Shown here: positions 37,234-45,019 of the stretch, piece after piece
Layout: each line of letters opens with the position of its first letter
How positions within the stretch are numbered: the stretch's first letter is position 1
Assembly: GCF_900086715.1 (NCBI RefSeq)
Contig: NZ_FLKH01000010.1
Span: 372,001-436,000 of the forward strand
Direction of reading: 5' to 3'
DNA: 64,000 bases
DNA from: Gracilibacillus timonensis
Lineage (GTDB): Bacteria; Bacillota; Bacilli; Bacillales; Amphibacillaceae
Program-made: the position numbers and the translations under genes
Notes under the pieces: model-generated
What the model was told of the DNA's origin: nothing
The model's input: only the letters and a program-made list of their open reading frames with translations
Database searches by the model: none

Positions 37234-39303
37234 ATAAACCGAGTAGGCGTCGCCATTACTGGCCACGCCTCTCACAGATCCACACGTGCGGTCCTACGCA
37301 TGTGGCTCCTCCCATATATCCCTCTTAGAGATAACGTTCATCATAAACAGTTACTAAATTAACGAGACCTAGCTTGTGAAAGAATTCGTTATCTAACGCT
37401 GCGTGAACCATGGGACTCTTCGAACTTCGCCAAGCAAACATTCGAATCCCTCTAAGGTTTTCTTCTCTCCATCCTTTCTTTCTCAAGAGACGGTGGAGAC
37501 TTTTTACGTGTCGCCAACTCCTTAGCTGTACCATCCGTAATCTTCTTCTCACCCAACTATCCCATTCTCTAAAGGACGACTTCACACTCCCATATCGGAA
37601 ATAATTCGCCCAGCCTCTTAAATAGGGATTCAGTTGTTCTTGGATAAGGGTCTGAATGTCCACGGTTTGGTTCTTTCTCGTGATGGCTTTGACCCTTTCT
37701 TTGAACTTCTTCACTTTCTTTGGGTCTATTCGGCGAATGGTACGTATGAACTCATAGCCAAGAAAGGTAAATGGCTCTTCCCACGCATACACAACCTTGG
37801 TTTTCTCTTGATTCACGGTAAGTCCTAGATCTTCTTCCAGAAATCTTGTGACATTTCTTCTTACTCTTTCCGCACCCTTCTGACTTTTACACAAGATGAT
37901 AAAATCATCCGCAAAGCGAACGATTCGATGGCCTCGAGCTACCATCAACTCATCTAATTGGTGAAGATAAATATTAGCAATTAATGGACTGATGACACCA
38001 CCTTGTGGCGCCCCTTGTCGCGTCTCTTGATAGTGATCTCCTTCCATCACACCCGCACACAGGAATTGGTAGATCAGTTGAATGACCGATCCGTCGGTCA
38101 CTCGTTTCCTGATTTGTTGTTCCAACTTATCATGCGGAATGGTATCAAAGTAAGATTGTAGGTCCGCGTCCATGACATAGTAATATCCCGCTTGGAGATG
38201 TTCAGTAACCTTATCTAACGCCATGTGGGCACTGATCCCTGGTCGGAATCCATAACTGACAGATAGAAAGTCTCCTTCAAAGATAGGCTCCAATACTTGG
38301 CATAACGCTGTCTGTACCACCCGGTCTTCTACCGTTGGAATCCCTAACGGACGCCATTTCCCATTGTCTTTCTCGATCCATTCTCGCCGCACGGGCTTAG
38401 CACGATACGTTTTGTCTTTCAACTGTTGTTGGAGCACTTCTAGATGGTGTTCCAAGTCTTGTTCATAGACGTCGATCGTTACCTTATCCACTCCCGGTGC
38501 GCCTTGGTTGTACTTCACCTGGTCAAAAGCTTGCTTCAAGTTGCTTCGCTTATATACTTTGTCATACAAGCTATACCATATCCGTTTCTTCATCTGTTTA
38601 TTCCCCTTACGTCTCTGCTTTCTTGCTTCCCCGGTTACTGTTTCTCCTTGGGAAAGAGCGAATTTCCAAGGTTCTTAGCTCGTCGCAATACCTCTTCTTC
38701 CCTCTTTCGGCGGTAGACGGTGTACCCGTTTGTTCCACCCTGGCTTCCGTCGATTCTTGACGCGTATCCAGCTTCTGTCTACTTCCACAGTCCTAAGCAA
38801 ACCTACTCACAAAATGCTTCTATGGGTCACGCCCTTCACACCACTTTCTCTTCTTTTGAAAGAGACGTCGCAACGATATCTTCGTACCGTTTCACTTATG
38901 TGCTGTCCTCGCTCCTGTTACCAGTAGGTCTTCGGCATAAGCTTCTTCACTACTATGGCGATCTCTGACTTCTTCCTCCTCGTCTTGCGTCCTCGGTTTA
39001 CCCTTGCGACGACAATACCTGCCTATACAGGAAGAAAGAAGATCTCAATGGGTCACATCATACCCTTTCCCTCTAGCACAGCCCTCCTAACATGTCGAGA
39101 TTGCCAGCTATTTGGACTTCCTGTTGTTTTGCACAGTCATCCTTCTCTCATGCCATCGTGGGATTCCAGCTCTGGTCAGAGGTTTGCTTTCATGTCCTCC
39201 GCACGCTACTTCACAGTACGCGCACTACATGTCAGCTAATGCTTTCCGGCTGGGCGGCGCATTCGGGACTTTCACCCTTTAGTGGTATGTGCTGCCACTC
39301 GCG
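37234..39303 (-). mobile_element. Group II intron, probably class C
   Basis: The intron lies on the minus strand. Its 5' end follows the T-run of a terminator hairpin (39304-39344), and the 5' part holds AAAGGGTGAAAGTCCCGAA, typical of group IIC domain I. The maturase frame lies in domain IV. Domain V is at about 37265-37310 (GAGCCACATGCG..CGCACGTGTGG, complement strand). Domain VI follows: GAGAGGCGT pairs with ACGCCTACTC around a GCCA-GTAA-TGGC loop, leaving a bulged A at 37244. The 3' end at about 37234 is estimated from the distance to that A. Insertion behind a terminator is the habit of class C introns. Borders are uncertain by a few bases. Confidence 0.85.
37325..38593 (-). CDS. ltrA: Group II intron reverse transcriptase/maturase
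   Basis: A 422-residue intron-encoded protein. RT blocks are seen in order: GKWRPLGIPTVEDRVVQTAL, DADLQSYFDTIPHDKL, RQGAPQGGVISPLIANIYLH, and the catalytic RFADDFIILC (FADD in place of YADD). The maturase X domain follows, with group II intron maturase motif YLRGWANYFRYGSVKSSF. There is no HNH endonuclease domain at the end, as in class C enzymes. The frame is intact, so splicing and retrohoming are plausible. Long open frames on the opposite strand across 38.4-39.5 kb are shadows of the intron RNA. Confidence 0.94.
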   Translation of the reverse strand: MKKRIWYSLYDKVYKRSNLKQAFDQVKYNQGAPGVDKVTIDVYEQDLEHHLEVLQQQLKDKTYRAKPVRREWIEKDNGKWRPLGIPTVEDRVVQTALCQVLEPIFEGDFLSVSYGFRPGISAHMALDKVTEHLQAGYYYVMDADLQSYFDTIPHDKLEQQIRKRVTDGSVIQLIYQFLCAGVMEGDHYQETRQGAPQGGVISPLIANIYLHQLDELMVARGHRIVRFADDFIILCKSQKGAERVRRNVTRFLEEDLGLTVNQEKTKVVYAWEEPFTFLGYEFIRTIRRIDPKKVKKFKERVKAITRKNQTVDIQTLIQEQLNPYLRGWANYFRYGSVKSSFREWDSWVRRRLRMVQLRSWRHVKSLHRLLRKKGWREENLRGIRMFAWRSSKSPMVHAALDNEFFHKLGLVNLVTVYDERYL

Positions 39304-39344
39304 AAAAAACAGCCGACAGATCCAATCATCTGCCGGCTGTTTTT
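39304..39344 (-). terminator. Terminator used as intron insertion site
   Basis: On the minus strand AACAGCCGGCAGAT pairs with ATCTGTCGGCTGTT, followed by TTTTTT and then the intron. It is clearly related to the terminator of melA at 40142-40182 (shared CAGATCCAAT-type loop), so it belonged to a melA duplicate. Confidence 0.85.
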
Positions 39345-39364
39345 ATCATAGACCGATTCATTTA

Positions 39365-39412
39365 TTATTTATACTCTGGCAACCAATTGACAAGTTTCTC
39401 TTTCAAAATCAT
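39365..39412 (-). pseudogene. 3' remnant of a second melA-like gene
   Basis: The last 15 codons read MILKEKLVNWLPEYK and a stop, matching the end of the intact MelA (LIEEHGDWLPTYK). The DNA TTGGTTGCC and the following AAATAAT are shared, and a melA-type terminator follows at the same distance. The rest of the gene is absent; the toxin gene begins eight bases further upstream. A copy of melA was therefore deleted or replaced here. Confidence 0.75.
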
Positions 39413-39419
39413 GCACGTT

Positions 39420-39689
39420 TCAAGGGTTATTCAGCGTTGAATCGTGTTGGCCGCAATTACGTAATATTATTTTTTCAGGTTTTCTAATTTCAAATGTAAT
39501 TCGTAGATCCATATTAACGCTTGCTTCCCAAATATCAGGATTTTGATAACCTTTCATCTTTTTAATCCTGAGTGAAGGGTGGGAGAAATTATCTGCCATT
39601 AATTCTAACGTATCTTGGATTTTTATTTGAGCTTTTGTATCCATCTTTTTGTATTTTCTAACAAAAGACTTTGTGAAATAGAGCTCCAT
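39420..39689 (-). CDS. RelE/ParE-family toxin
   Basis: An 89-residue protein with the RelE-like fold pattern: MELYFTKSFVRKYKKMDTKA at the start, RIKKMKGYQNPDIWEASVN, and LRITFEIRKPEKIILRNCGQHD at the end, with basic residues that in this family bind mRNA. The gene starts one base after the antitoxin stop codon, a standard toxin-antitoxin layout. Ribosome-dependent mRNA cleavage is the likely activity, by family analogy. It is bounded by melA remnants and the melA terminator, so the pair probably arrived by insertion. Confidence 0.8.
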   Translation of the reverse strand: MELYFTKSFVRKYKKMDTKAQIKIQDTLELMADNFSHPSLRIKKMKGYQNPDIWEASVNMDLRITFEIRKPEKIILRNCGQHDSTLNNP

Positions 39690-40031
39690 CTATTTATCCT
39701 CGTTCACCCATGAATCCGCCTCGTCACTATCTAACCATTTTATAGCTTCTTCTGGGTTTTTAAAAGATTTCACACGTTTTGCTTTAATATCTTCATCGGC
39801 TTCACGCTCACCTTTTTGCCATTCTTCCGTCCAAAACCATGCCTGATCTCTTTCAATGGTTATGACTGGAATTAATACAATACGACCATTTTCAATCGCT
39901 ACTTCAAGTTGTTCTCCTTCTTTTAATTGTAGCTGTTCGATTACATCAGTGGGGATTGTTACTTGATTCTTTCCACGTAAACGTACACTTTTTCCAGGCA
40001 TAGTATCCCTGCTTTCCGTTATACTTACCAT
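39690..40031 (-). CDS. AbrB/MazE-type antitoxin
   Basis: A 113-residue protein with an AbrB/SpoVT swapped-hairpin DNA-binding domain at about residues 8-50 (MPGKSVRLRGKNQVTIPTDV and GEQLEVAIENGRIVLIPV). The acidic C-terminal half (about 55-113, WLDSDEADSWVNEDK) probably wraps around and neutralises the toxin. The ATG at 40031 is used, with GGGAGG 12 bases upstream; a TTG start touching that site is unlikely. A DNA-binding N terminus suggests autoregulation of the pair. Confidence 0.8.
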   Translation of the reverse strand: MVSITESRDTMPGKSVRLRGKNQVTIPTDVIEQLQLKEGEQLEVAIENGRIVLIPVITIERDQAWFWTEEWQKGEREADEDIKAKRVKSFKNPEEAIKWLDSDEADSWVNEDK

Positions 40032-40141
40032 GATTATATCCAACCTCCCATTAATATATTCATAAATTCTTACTTTGTTACTTTTATTTTAGCACTTTAT
40101 TTGCCCTCTGTCATCAAGTAAAACTATGCTAAACTAATATA

Positions 40142-40182
40142 CAAAAAACAGCTGGAAGATCCAATTATCCACCAGCTGTCTT
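40142..40182 (-). terminator. Intrinsic terminator after melA
   Basis: On the minus strand ACAGCTGGTGGATAAT pairs in its outer part with CCAGCTGT and runs into TTTTTTGT. It is homologous to the hairpin at 39304-39344. Confidence 0.85.
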
Positions 40183-40197
40183 TCATATATTCGCTCA

Positions 40198-41496
40198 TTA
40201 TTTGTACGTTGGCAACCAATCCCCATGTTCCTCAATCAAATCATCACATAAGGCAACAATATCGTCTAATGATAGCTCGGCTGCTGTGTGCGGATCGAGC
40301 ATAGCTGCTTGATAAATCTTTTCTTTCTTTTGCGTCAAGGCCGCTTCAATCGTTAACAATTGGGTATTAATATTGGTTCGATTTAAGGCAGCAAGCTGTT
40401 CTGGCAAATCACCTACATACGTAGGTGTTACCCCGCTTGCATCAACCAGACACGGTACTTCTACGACAGCATTTTCTGGCAGGTTACTAATCAATCTGCC
40501 CGTATTTAAGACATTTCCGCCAATCTTAAACGGTTTATTGGTCTCCATTGCTTCAATAATGTAGGAGCCGTATTCGTGCGAACGCTCATGAGTCAAATTC
40601 TGATCATTAACTAAATCATCGCGCATTTGCTTCCAGCGCTCAATCTGATTGACACAACGTCTTGGATATTCATCTAGTGGAATATTATAACGATCGATTA
40701 ATTCTGGATATTGACTTTTAATAAAGTATGGATGGTATTCTGCATTATGTTCGGATGATTCTGTGACATAGTAACCGAATTTATCCATCAATTCAAAGCG
40801 CACCATATCATCATGCTTTTCTTTTTGTTTTTCTTTGGCGCGTTTTTTGATTTCTGGGTATAGATCTTCTCCATCACGAGTGATCTCTAACAGCCAAGCC
40901 ATATGATTAATACCGGCAATCTTCCATTGCACGTTATCTTTCGGCATTTCTAGTGATTCAAGTAAATGACTGGCACATACCTGTACACTGTGGCATAGTC
41001 CTACAGTTTTGATCCCTTCTTGCAACATAACATTGGTCAAAACTGCCATCGGATTGGTATAGTTCAAGAACCAGGCATCTGGGCAGACCTCTTTCATATC
41101 ACGAGCAAATTCTCGCATCACCGGGATGGTACGAAGATTACGGAAAATTCCTCCTATCCCCAATGTATCCGCAATCGTTTGGCGTAAACCATATTTCTTT
41201 GGCACTTCAAAATCGGTAATCGTACAAGGATCATACCCGCCAACCTGAATGGCATTAATGACATATTTTGCTCCGCGCAAAGCCTCTTTACGATCTGTGT
41301 ACGCCTTCACGGTTACCGTAGCATTCATGCTTTCTTTCAAATTATTCAGCATCATTTCAGAATCATTCAAGCGCTCATGGTCAATATCAAATAAGGCAAA
41401 CTCAAAATCTTGCAAGGCGTCGACCGTCATACAGTCCCCTAGCACATTTTTGGCAAACACCGTACTTCCTGCTCCTAAAAAAGTGATCTTAGACAT
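40198..41496 (-). CDS. melA: GH4 family glycosidase, probable alpha-galactosidase
   Basis: A 432-residue NAD- and metal-dependent glycosidase of family GH4. The N-terminal Rossmann motif is KITFLGAGSTVFAKNVLGD. The metal/active-site stretches GLCHSVQVCASHLLES and AGINHMAWLL carry the conserved Cys and His, and NYTNPMAVLT is typical. The substrate call (alpha-galactosides such as melibiose) rests on closeness to MelA-type members; alpha-glucuronidase or alpha-galacturonidase cannot be excluded. AGGAGGATATTTT before the ATG at 41496 fixes the start 17 codons inside the longest frame. The AraC-type gene lies upstream on the same strand. Confidence 0.85.
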   Translation of the reverse strand: MSKITFLGAGSTVFAKNVLGDCMTVDALQDFEFALFDIDHERLNDSEMMLNNLKESMNATVTVKAYTDRKEALRGAKYVINAIQVGGYDPCTITDFEVPKKYGLRQTIADTLGIGGIFRNLRTIPVMREFARDMKEVCPDAWFLNYTNPMAVLTNVMLQEGIKTVGLCHSVQVCASHLLESLEMPKDNVQWKIAGINHMAWLLEITRDGEDLYPEIKKRAKEKQKEKHDDMVRFELMDKFGYYVTESSEHNAEYHPYFIKSQYPELIDRYNIPLDEYPRRCVNQIERWKQMRDDLVNDQNLTHERSHEYGSYIIEAMETNKPFKIGGNVLNTGRLISNLPENAVVEVPCLVDASGVTPTYVGDLPEQLAALNRTNINTQLLTIEAALTQKKEKIYQAAMLDPHTAAELSLDDIVALCDDLIEEHGDWLPTYK

Positions 41497-41613
41497 AAAA
41501 TATCCTCCTTTGAATCGTATTAAATTGCTATTGCTTATTCCCATCATAATCCGTTAATGAATTGGTTTCAATCGTAAATATTTTTGAAAAGGGTAATATA
41601 TTGCTCTTTAGCC

Positions 41614-42498
41614 TTAGTCAATAAACAAACGATCAACAGGCATCACCGATTTATCACGGCGATAATGACTCGGTGTACTGCCAATTAATTGCTTGAACAC
41701 TTTACTAAAATAATTTCCTGTTGTATAACCAACTTCTTGGGCAATTTGTTCCACTGTTTTATGGTCATCCATTAATAAATCAAGGGCATGCTGAATGCGG
41801 ATTTTCGTCAAATATTGAACTGGTGTTTCCTTGACTGAATTAACAAACAGGCGGGTAAAGTGGTACTTCGACAGACCAGACACGGAAACCATATCGTCTA
41901 AGGTCAAATCCTCGGGGTAATGCCGTTCGATATATTGCTTTGCTTGTTGAATAGCAATCGGGATATCTCTGACTTGCTGTTCTCCATATTCCAAATACTC
42001 TAAGCATTCCATCAGAAAGGAATAGGCATACGATGAGGCCTCATAGCCATGGTTGATCCCCGTTGTTTCAATTTTTTCCAATGTCCGCCATATATGCCTG
42101 ATCGGTCGAGCTTGCGTTGACATATGAAACAGATGCCCATGTTTTTCTGTCATTTGTTGAAACAGAGTGAGCGCCTCTCTCCCATACATCGTAAAATAAA
42201 TAAACTCCCAATTTTCTGAAGTATCCGGAAGGTAATAACAATGATCACTTGGTATGTAGACAAAAAATGCCTTTCCCTTGGACAGCTTATGGACAGTATC
42301 ACCAATACGGATGGCACCTTCCCCGTTTAAGGTATATTGAAAGACAATTCGTCCGTCTTCGCCCCTTTGCAAACCATTCCATTGATAACTGGAATCTGCA
42401 CGATTTTCACGACCAATCGCATGTAGACCAGCTACTCGTTCTTGATACGCTCCCTTAAAGCGAAACCCATATGTATTATGTCTTGAATACGATGGCAA
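41614..42498 (-). CDS. AraC-family regulator (MsmR/MelR-like)
   Basis: A 294-residue regulator with an N-terminal cupin-like sugar-binding domain (about 20-160, including SDHCYYLPDTSENWEFIYFT) and two C-terminal HTHs (about 195-290: LTLDDMVSVSGLSKYHFTRL and QIAQEVGYTTGNYFSKVFKQ). I take the TTG at 42498 (MPSYSRHNTYGF) as the start, since GGAGG lies nine bases upstream. The ATG at 42537 would place that Shine-Dalgarno sequence inside the gene. It probably activates melA and perhaps the transporter modules in response to the sugar. Confidence 0.82.
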   Translation of the reverse strand: MPSYSRHNTYGFRFKGAYQERVAGLHAIGRENRADSSYQWNGLQRGEDGRIVFQYTLNGEGAIRIGDTVHKLSKGKAFFVYIPSDHCYYLPDTSENWEFIYFTMYGREALTLFQQMTEKHGHLFHMSTQARPIRHIWRTLEKIETTGINHGYEASSYAYSFLMECLEYLEYGEQQVRDIPIAIQQAKQYIERHYPEDLTLDDMVSVSGLSKYHFTRLFVNSVKETPVQYLTKIRIQHALDLLMDDHKTVEQIAQEVGYTTGNYFSKVFKQLIGSTPSHYRRDKSVMPVDRLFID

Positions 42499-42703
42499 AA
42501 CGACCCTCCTCCTTTTCTTAGTACATTTTTTCTTCATTATAACATTGATCGTCCTATAACTGGCTGAAAGACATCCACTATTTTAACGAGCCAATGACCT
42601 CTTTCAACACCGTATTGATAAAATTATCGGCCCCCTTGATTGACTTCCTATCGCAAATCCCTTAAGCTTGCTTTATATACGAAAGATGGAGGAATTGTGA
42701 TAT

Positions 42704-44323
42704 ATGTTACAAGCTACCAATGTTAGTCTACGCTTTGGAGATAAAAAACTGTTTGAAGATGTGAATATTAAATTCACAGCGGGTAATTGCTATGGGTTAA
42801 TCGGAGCTAATGGGGCAGGTAAATCAACCTTCCTAAAAGTGTTATCCGGTGAAGTAGAGCCTCAATCCGGGCATGTGTCCCTTGGTAAAGATGAGCGCCT
42901 GGCTGTGCTAAAGCAGGATCACTTTGCTTACGAGGAATATGAGGTATTGACTACCGTGATTATGGGTCATACGCGTTTGTATGAGGTCATGCAAGAGAAA
43001 GACGCCATCTATGCCAAAGGCGAATTCACTGAAGAAGATGGCATGCGTGCCGCTGAATTAGAGGGTGAATTTGCCGAGATGAATGGCTGGGAGGCAGAGT
43101 CAGATGCTGCCATTTTGTTAAAAGGACTAGGAATCGAAGAAGCGCTGCACACTCAGAAAATGGCCGAATTATCTGGTTCTGACAAGGTAAAAGTATTACT
43201 GGCACAAGCGTTATTTGGCAACCCGGATATCTTGCTTTTAGATGAGCCAACCAACCACTTGGATATTCAGGCAATCCAATGGCTGGAAGAATTCCTGATT
43301 AATTTTGAGAATACGGTGATTGTTGTCTCTCACGACCGTCATTTCTTAAACAAAGTATGTACCCACATTGCCGATGTCGATTACGGCAAGATTGAATTAT
43401 ATGTGGGGAACTATGATTTCTGGTATGAATCCAGTCAGCTTGCCCTGCAGATGGCCAAAGATCAAAATAAGAAAAAAGAAGAAAAAATGAAGGAACTGCA
43501 GAATTTCATTGCACGCTTTAGCGCGAATGCTTCCAAATCGAAACAAGCCACTTCTCGTAAGAAGATGTTGGATAATATTACACTGGATGATATCAAACCT
43601 TCTTCCCGTCGTTATCCATATGTCGCCTTTCAGCCGGGACGTGAGATTGGTAATGACTTACTTCGTGTCGAAGGGTTATCCAAAACAATCGATGGCAAAA
43701 AGGTGTTAGACAACGTAAGCTTCACCTTAAAGCCTTATGACAAGGTCGCTTTTATCGGACCAAATGAAATAGCAAAGACCGTGTTATTCGATATTTTAAT
43801 GGGTGAAACCGAACCAGATGAAGGCAGTTTTACATGGGGAGTTACGACATCGCAGTCTTATTTTCCAAAGGATAACGCGAAGTTTTTTGATGGAAATGAA
43901 TTGACATTAGTGGAATGGCTGCGACAATATTCACCAGATGACCAAACCGAAACCTTTTTACGTGGGTTCTTAGGACGCATGCTCTTCTCCGGTGAGCAAG
44001 CCTTGAAAAAAGCAAGTGTACTTTCCGGTGGAGAAAAGGTTAGGTGTATGTTATCGAAAATGATGTTAGCCAATGCCAACGTGTTAGTAATGGATGAACC
44101 TACGAACCACTTAGACTTGGAGTCGATTACTTCTGTCAATAACGGGTTGATCAATTTCAAAGGATCGATCTTATTTACGTCACATGATCACCAATTTATC
44201 AATAGTATCGCCAATCGTTTGATTGAAATCACGCCAAGCGGCATTATCGATAAAGAAATCAGTTATGATGAATATGTAGCCGATCAGAAATTACAAAAAG
44301 AAGTAGAAGCAATGTATGCCTAA
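42704..44323 (+). CDS. ykpA: ABC-F family ATPase, YkpA/YbiT type
   Basis: A 539-residue cytoplasmic protein with two ABC cassettes and no membrane helices. Cassette 1 has GLIGANGAGKSTFLKVLSGE, LSGSDKVKVLLAQAL and LLLDEPTNHLD. Cassette 2 has VAFIGPNEIAKTVLFDILMG, VLSGGEKVRCMLSK and VMDEPTNHLDLES. The signature LSGSD in cassette 1 and the Walker A PNEIAKT in cassette 2 are off-consensus. As I recall, similar deviations are normal in YkpA proteins, so this is not a sign of decay. GGAGGAATTG precedes the ATG. It is a single gene with a strong terminator. A housekeeping role in translation is likely. Confidence 0.9.
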   Translation: MLQATNVSLRFGDKKLFEDVNIKFTAGNCYGLIGANGAGKSTFLKVLSGEVEPQSGHVSLGKDERLAVLKQDHFAYEEYEVLTTVIMGHTRLYEVMQEKDAIYAKGEFTEEDGMRAAELEGEFAEMNGWEAESDAAILLKGLGIEEALHTQKMAELSGSDKVKVLLAQALFGNPDILLLDEPTNHLDIQAIQWLEEFLINFENTVIVVSHDRHFLNKVCTHIADVDYGKIELYVGNYDFWYESSQLALQMAKDQNKKKEEKMKELQNFIARFSANASKSKQATSRKKMLDNITLDDIKPSSRRYPYVAFQPGREIGNDLLRVEGLSKTIDGKKVLDNVSFTLKPYDKVAFIGPNEIAKTVLFDILMGETEPDEGSFTWGVTTSQSYFPKDNAKFFDGNELTLVEWLRQYSPDDQTETFLRGFLGRMLFSGEQALKKASVLSGGEKVRCMLSKMMLANANVLVMDEPTNHLDLESITSVNNGLINFKGSILFTSHDHQFINSIANRLIEITPSGIIDKEISYDEYVADQKLQKEVEAMYA

Positions 44324-44329
44324 ACAGAA

Positions 44330-44362
44330 ACCTGCACCCAACTTTCGGGTGCAGTTTTTTTA
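44330..44362 (+). terminator. Intrinsic terminator after ykpA
   Basis: CTGCACCC pairs with GGGTGCAG over a 7-base loop, followed by TTTTTTTAT. Confidence 0.9.
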
Positions 44363-44441
44363 TTTGAAATAATTGTTGGCATAGCTTGTCCCCTATCTAG
44401 CATATGTATAGGATAACAAGTAGTAGAAAGGAGACTATTCT

Positions 44442-44810
44442 ATGCCAAAACCAAGGCAGCTTTCCTCTCATCAACTAATTCGCTATGTCGTCGGCTACGT
44501 ATTTATTGCTTCCGCTATTATGAAGCTCGTCATCGCAGACTTTGTCGGTACATTCGCCAATATGGGGGTGCCCTATCCAGAAATGACCGTATGGCTGGTA
44601 GGAATTACGGAATTATTATGCGGCGGATTAATCATTGCCAATTATTATGTAAAAAAAGCCACTATTCCGTTGTTCGTCATTATTATTGCTGCGATTATAC
44701 TTACCAAGATACCAACTCTTTCGTCAGGCTTATTTCATTTTTTATTTGAAGCAAGGTTAGATATCGTAATGTTTATCCTGCTCTATATTTTATGGAAGCA
44801 AGAGCATTAG
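44442..44810 (+). CDS. DoxX-family small membrane protein
   Basis: A 122-residue protein with four hydrophobic segments (about residues 14-32, 48-66, 72-90 and 100-118). The motif RYVVGYVFIASAIMKLVI and GITELLCGGLIIAN follow the DoxX pattern. Its function is unknown; the family is linked to thiol and redox stress in other bacteria. AAAGGAGAC precedes the ATG. It is transcribed alone between two terminators. Confidence 0.75.
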   Translation: MPKPRQLSSHQLIRYVVGYVFIASAIMKLVIADFVGTFANMGVPYPEMTVWLVGITELLCGGLIIANYYVKKATIPLFVIIIAAIILTKIPTLSSGLFHFLFEARLDIVMFILLYILWKQEH

Positions 44811-44838
44811 CATCTCTCGAAAACGTTGACTGCATGAG

Positions 44839-44870
44839 AAGGGGCATGGTTTCTCTTGCCCCTTGTTTAT
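44839..44870 (+). terminator. Intrinsic terminator after the DoxX gene
   Basis: AAGGGGC pairs with GCCCCTT over a 12-base loop, followed by GTTTATC. Confidence 0.7.
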
Positions 44871-44969
44871 CATCTTGTACACGTCTGTCGTCTGTTGGGT
44901 AATGAATCTTATCTTTTTTACTTCCGGTTGAATGTTGTCAAGCCGTATATTCACATAAATGAATTAGTT

Positions 44970-45002
44970 TTGCGGTCCATTTGCGGTCCATTTGCGGCCC
45001 AT
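44970..45002. repeat. Short tandem repeat, 11 bp x 3
   Basis: TTGCGGTCCAT occurs three times in direct succession; the third unit is TTGCGGCCCAT. It lies 18 bases after the end of the AlbA-type gene. Confidence 0.8.
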
Positions 45003-45019
45003 TGTGATAATCATTGTTG

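Noticed and set aside
38444-39487. Several overlapping plus-strand frames of 80-130 codons
   Set aside because: They are antisense to the group II intron RNA domains and the maturase N terminus, lack ribosome sites and have no recognisable domains.
42704-44323. Off-consensus motifs in the second ABC-F as a sign of an inactivated or resistance-type protein
   Set aside because: As I recall, the same kind of deviations (LSGSD-like signature, NEIAKT-like Walker A) occur in ordinary YkpA proteins.
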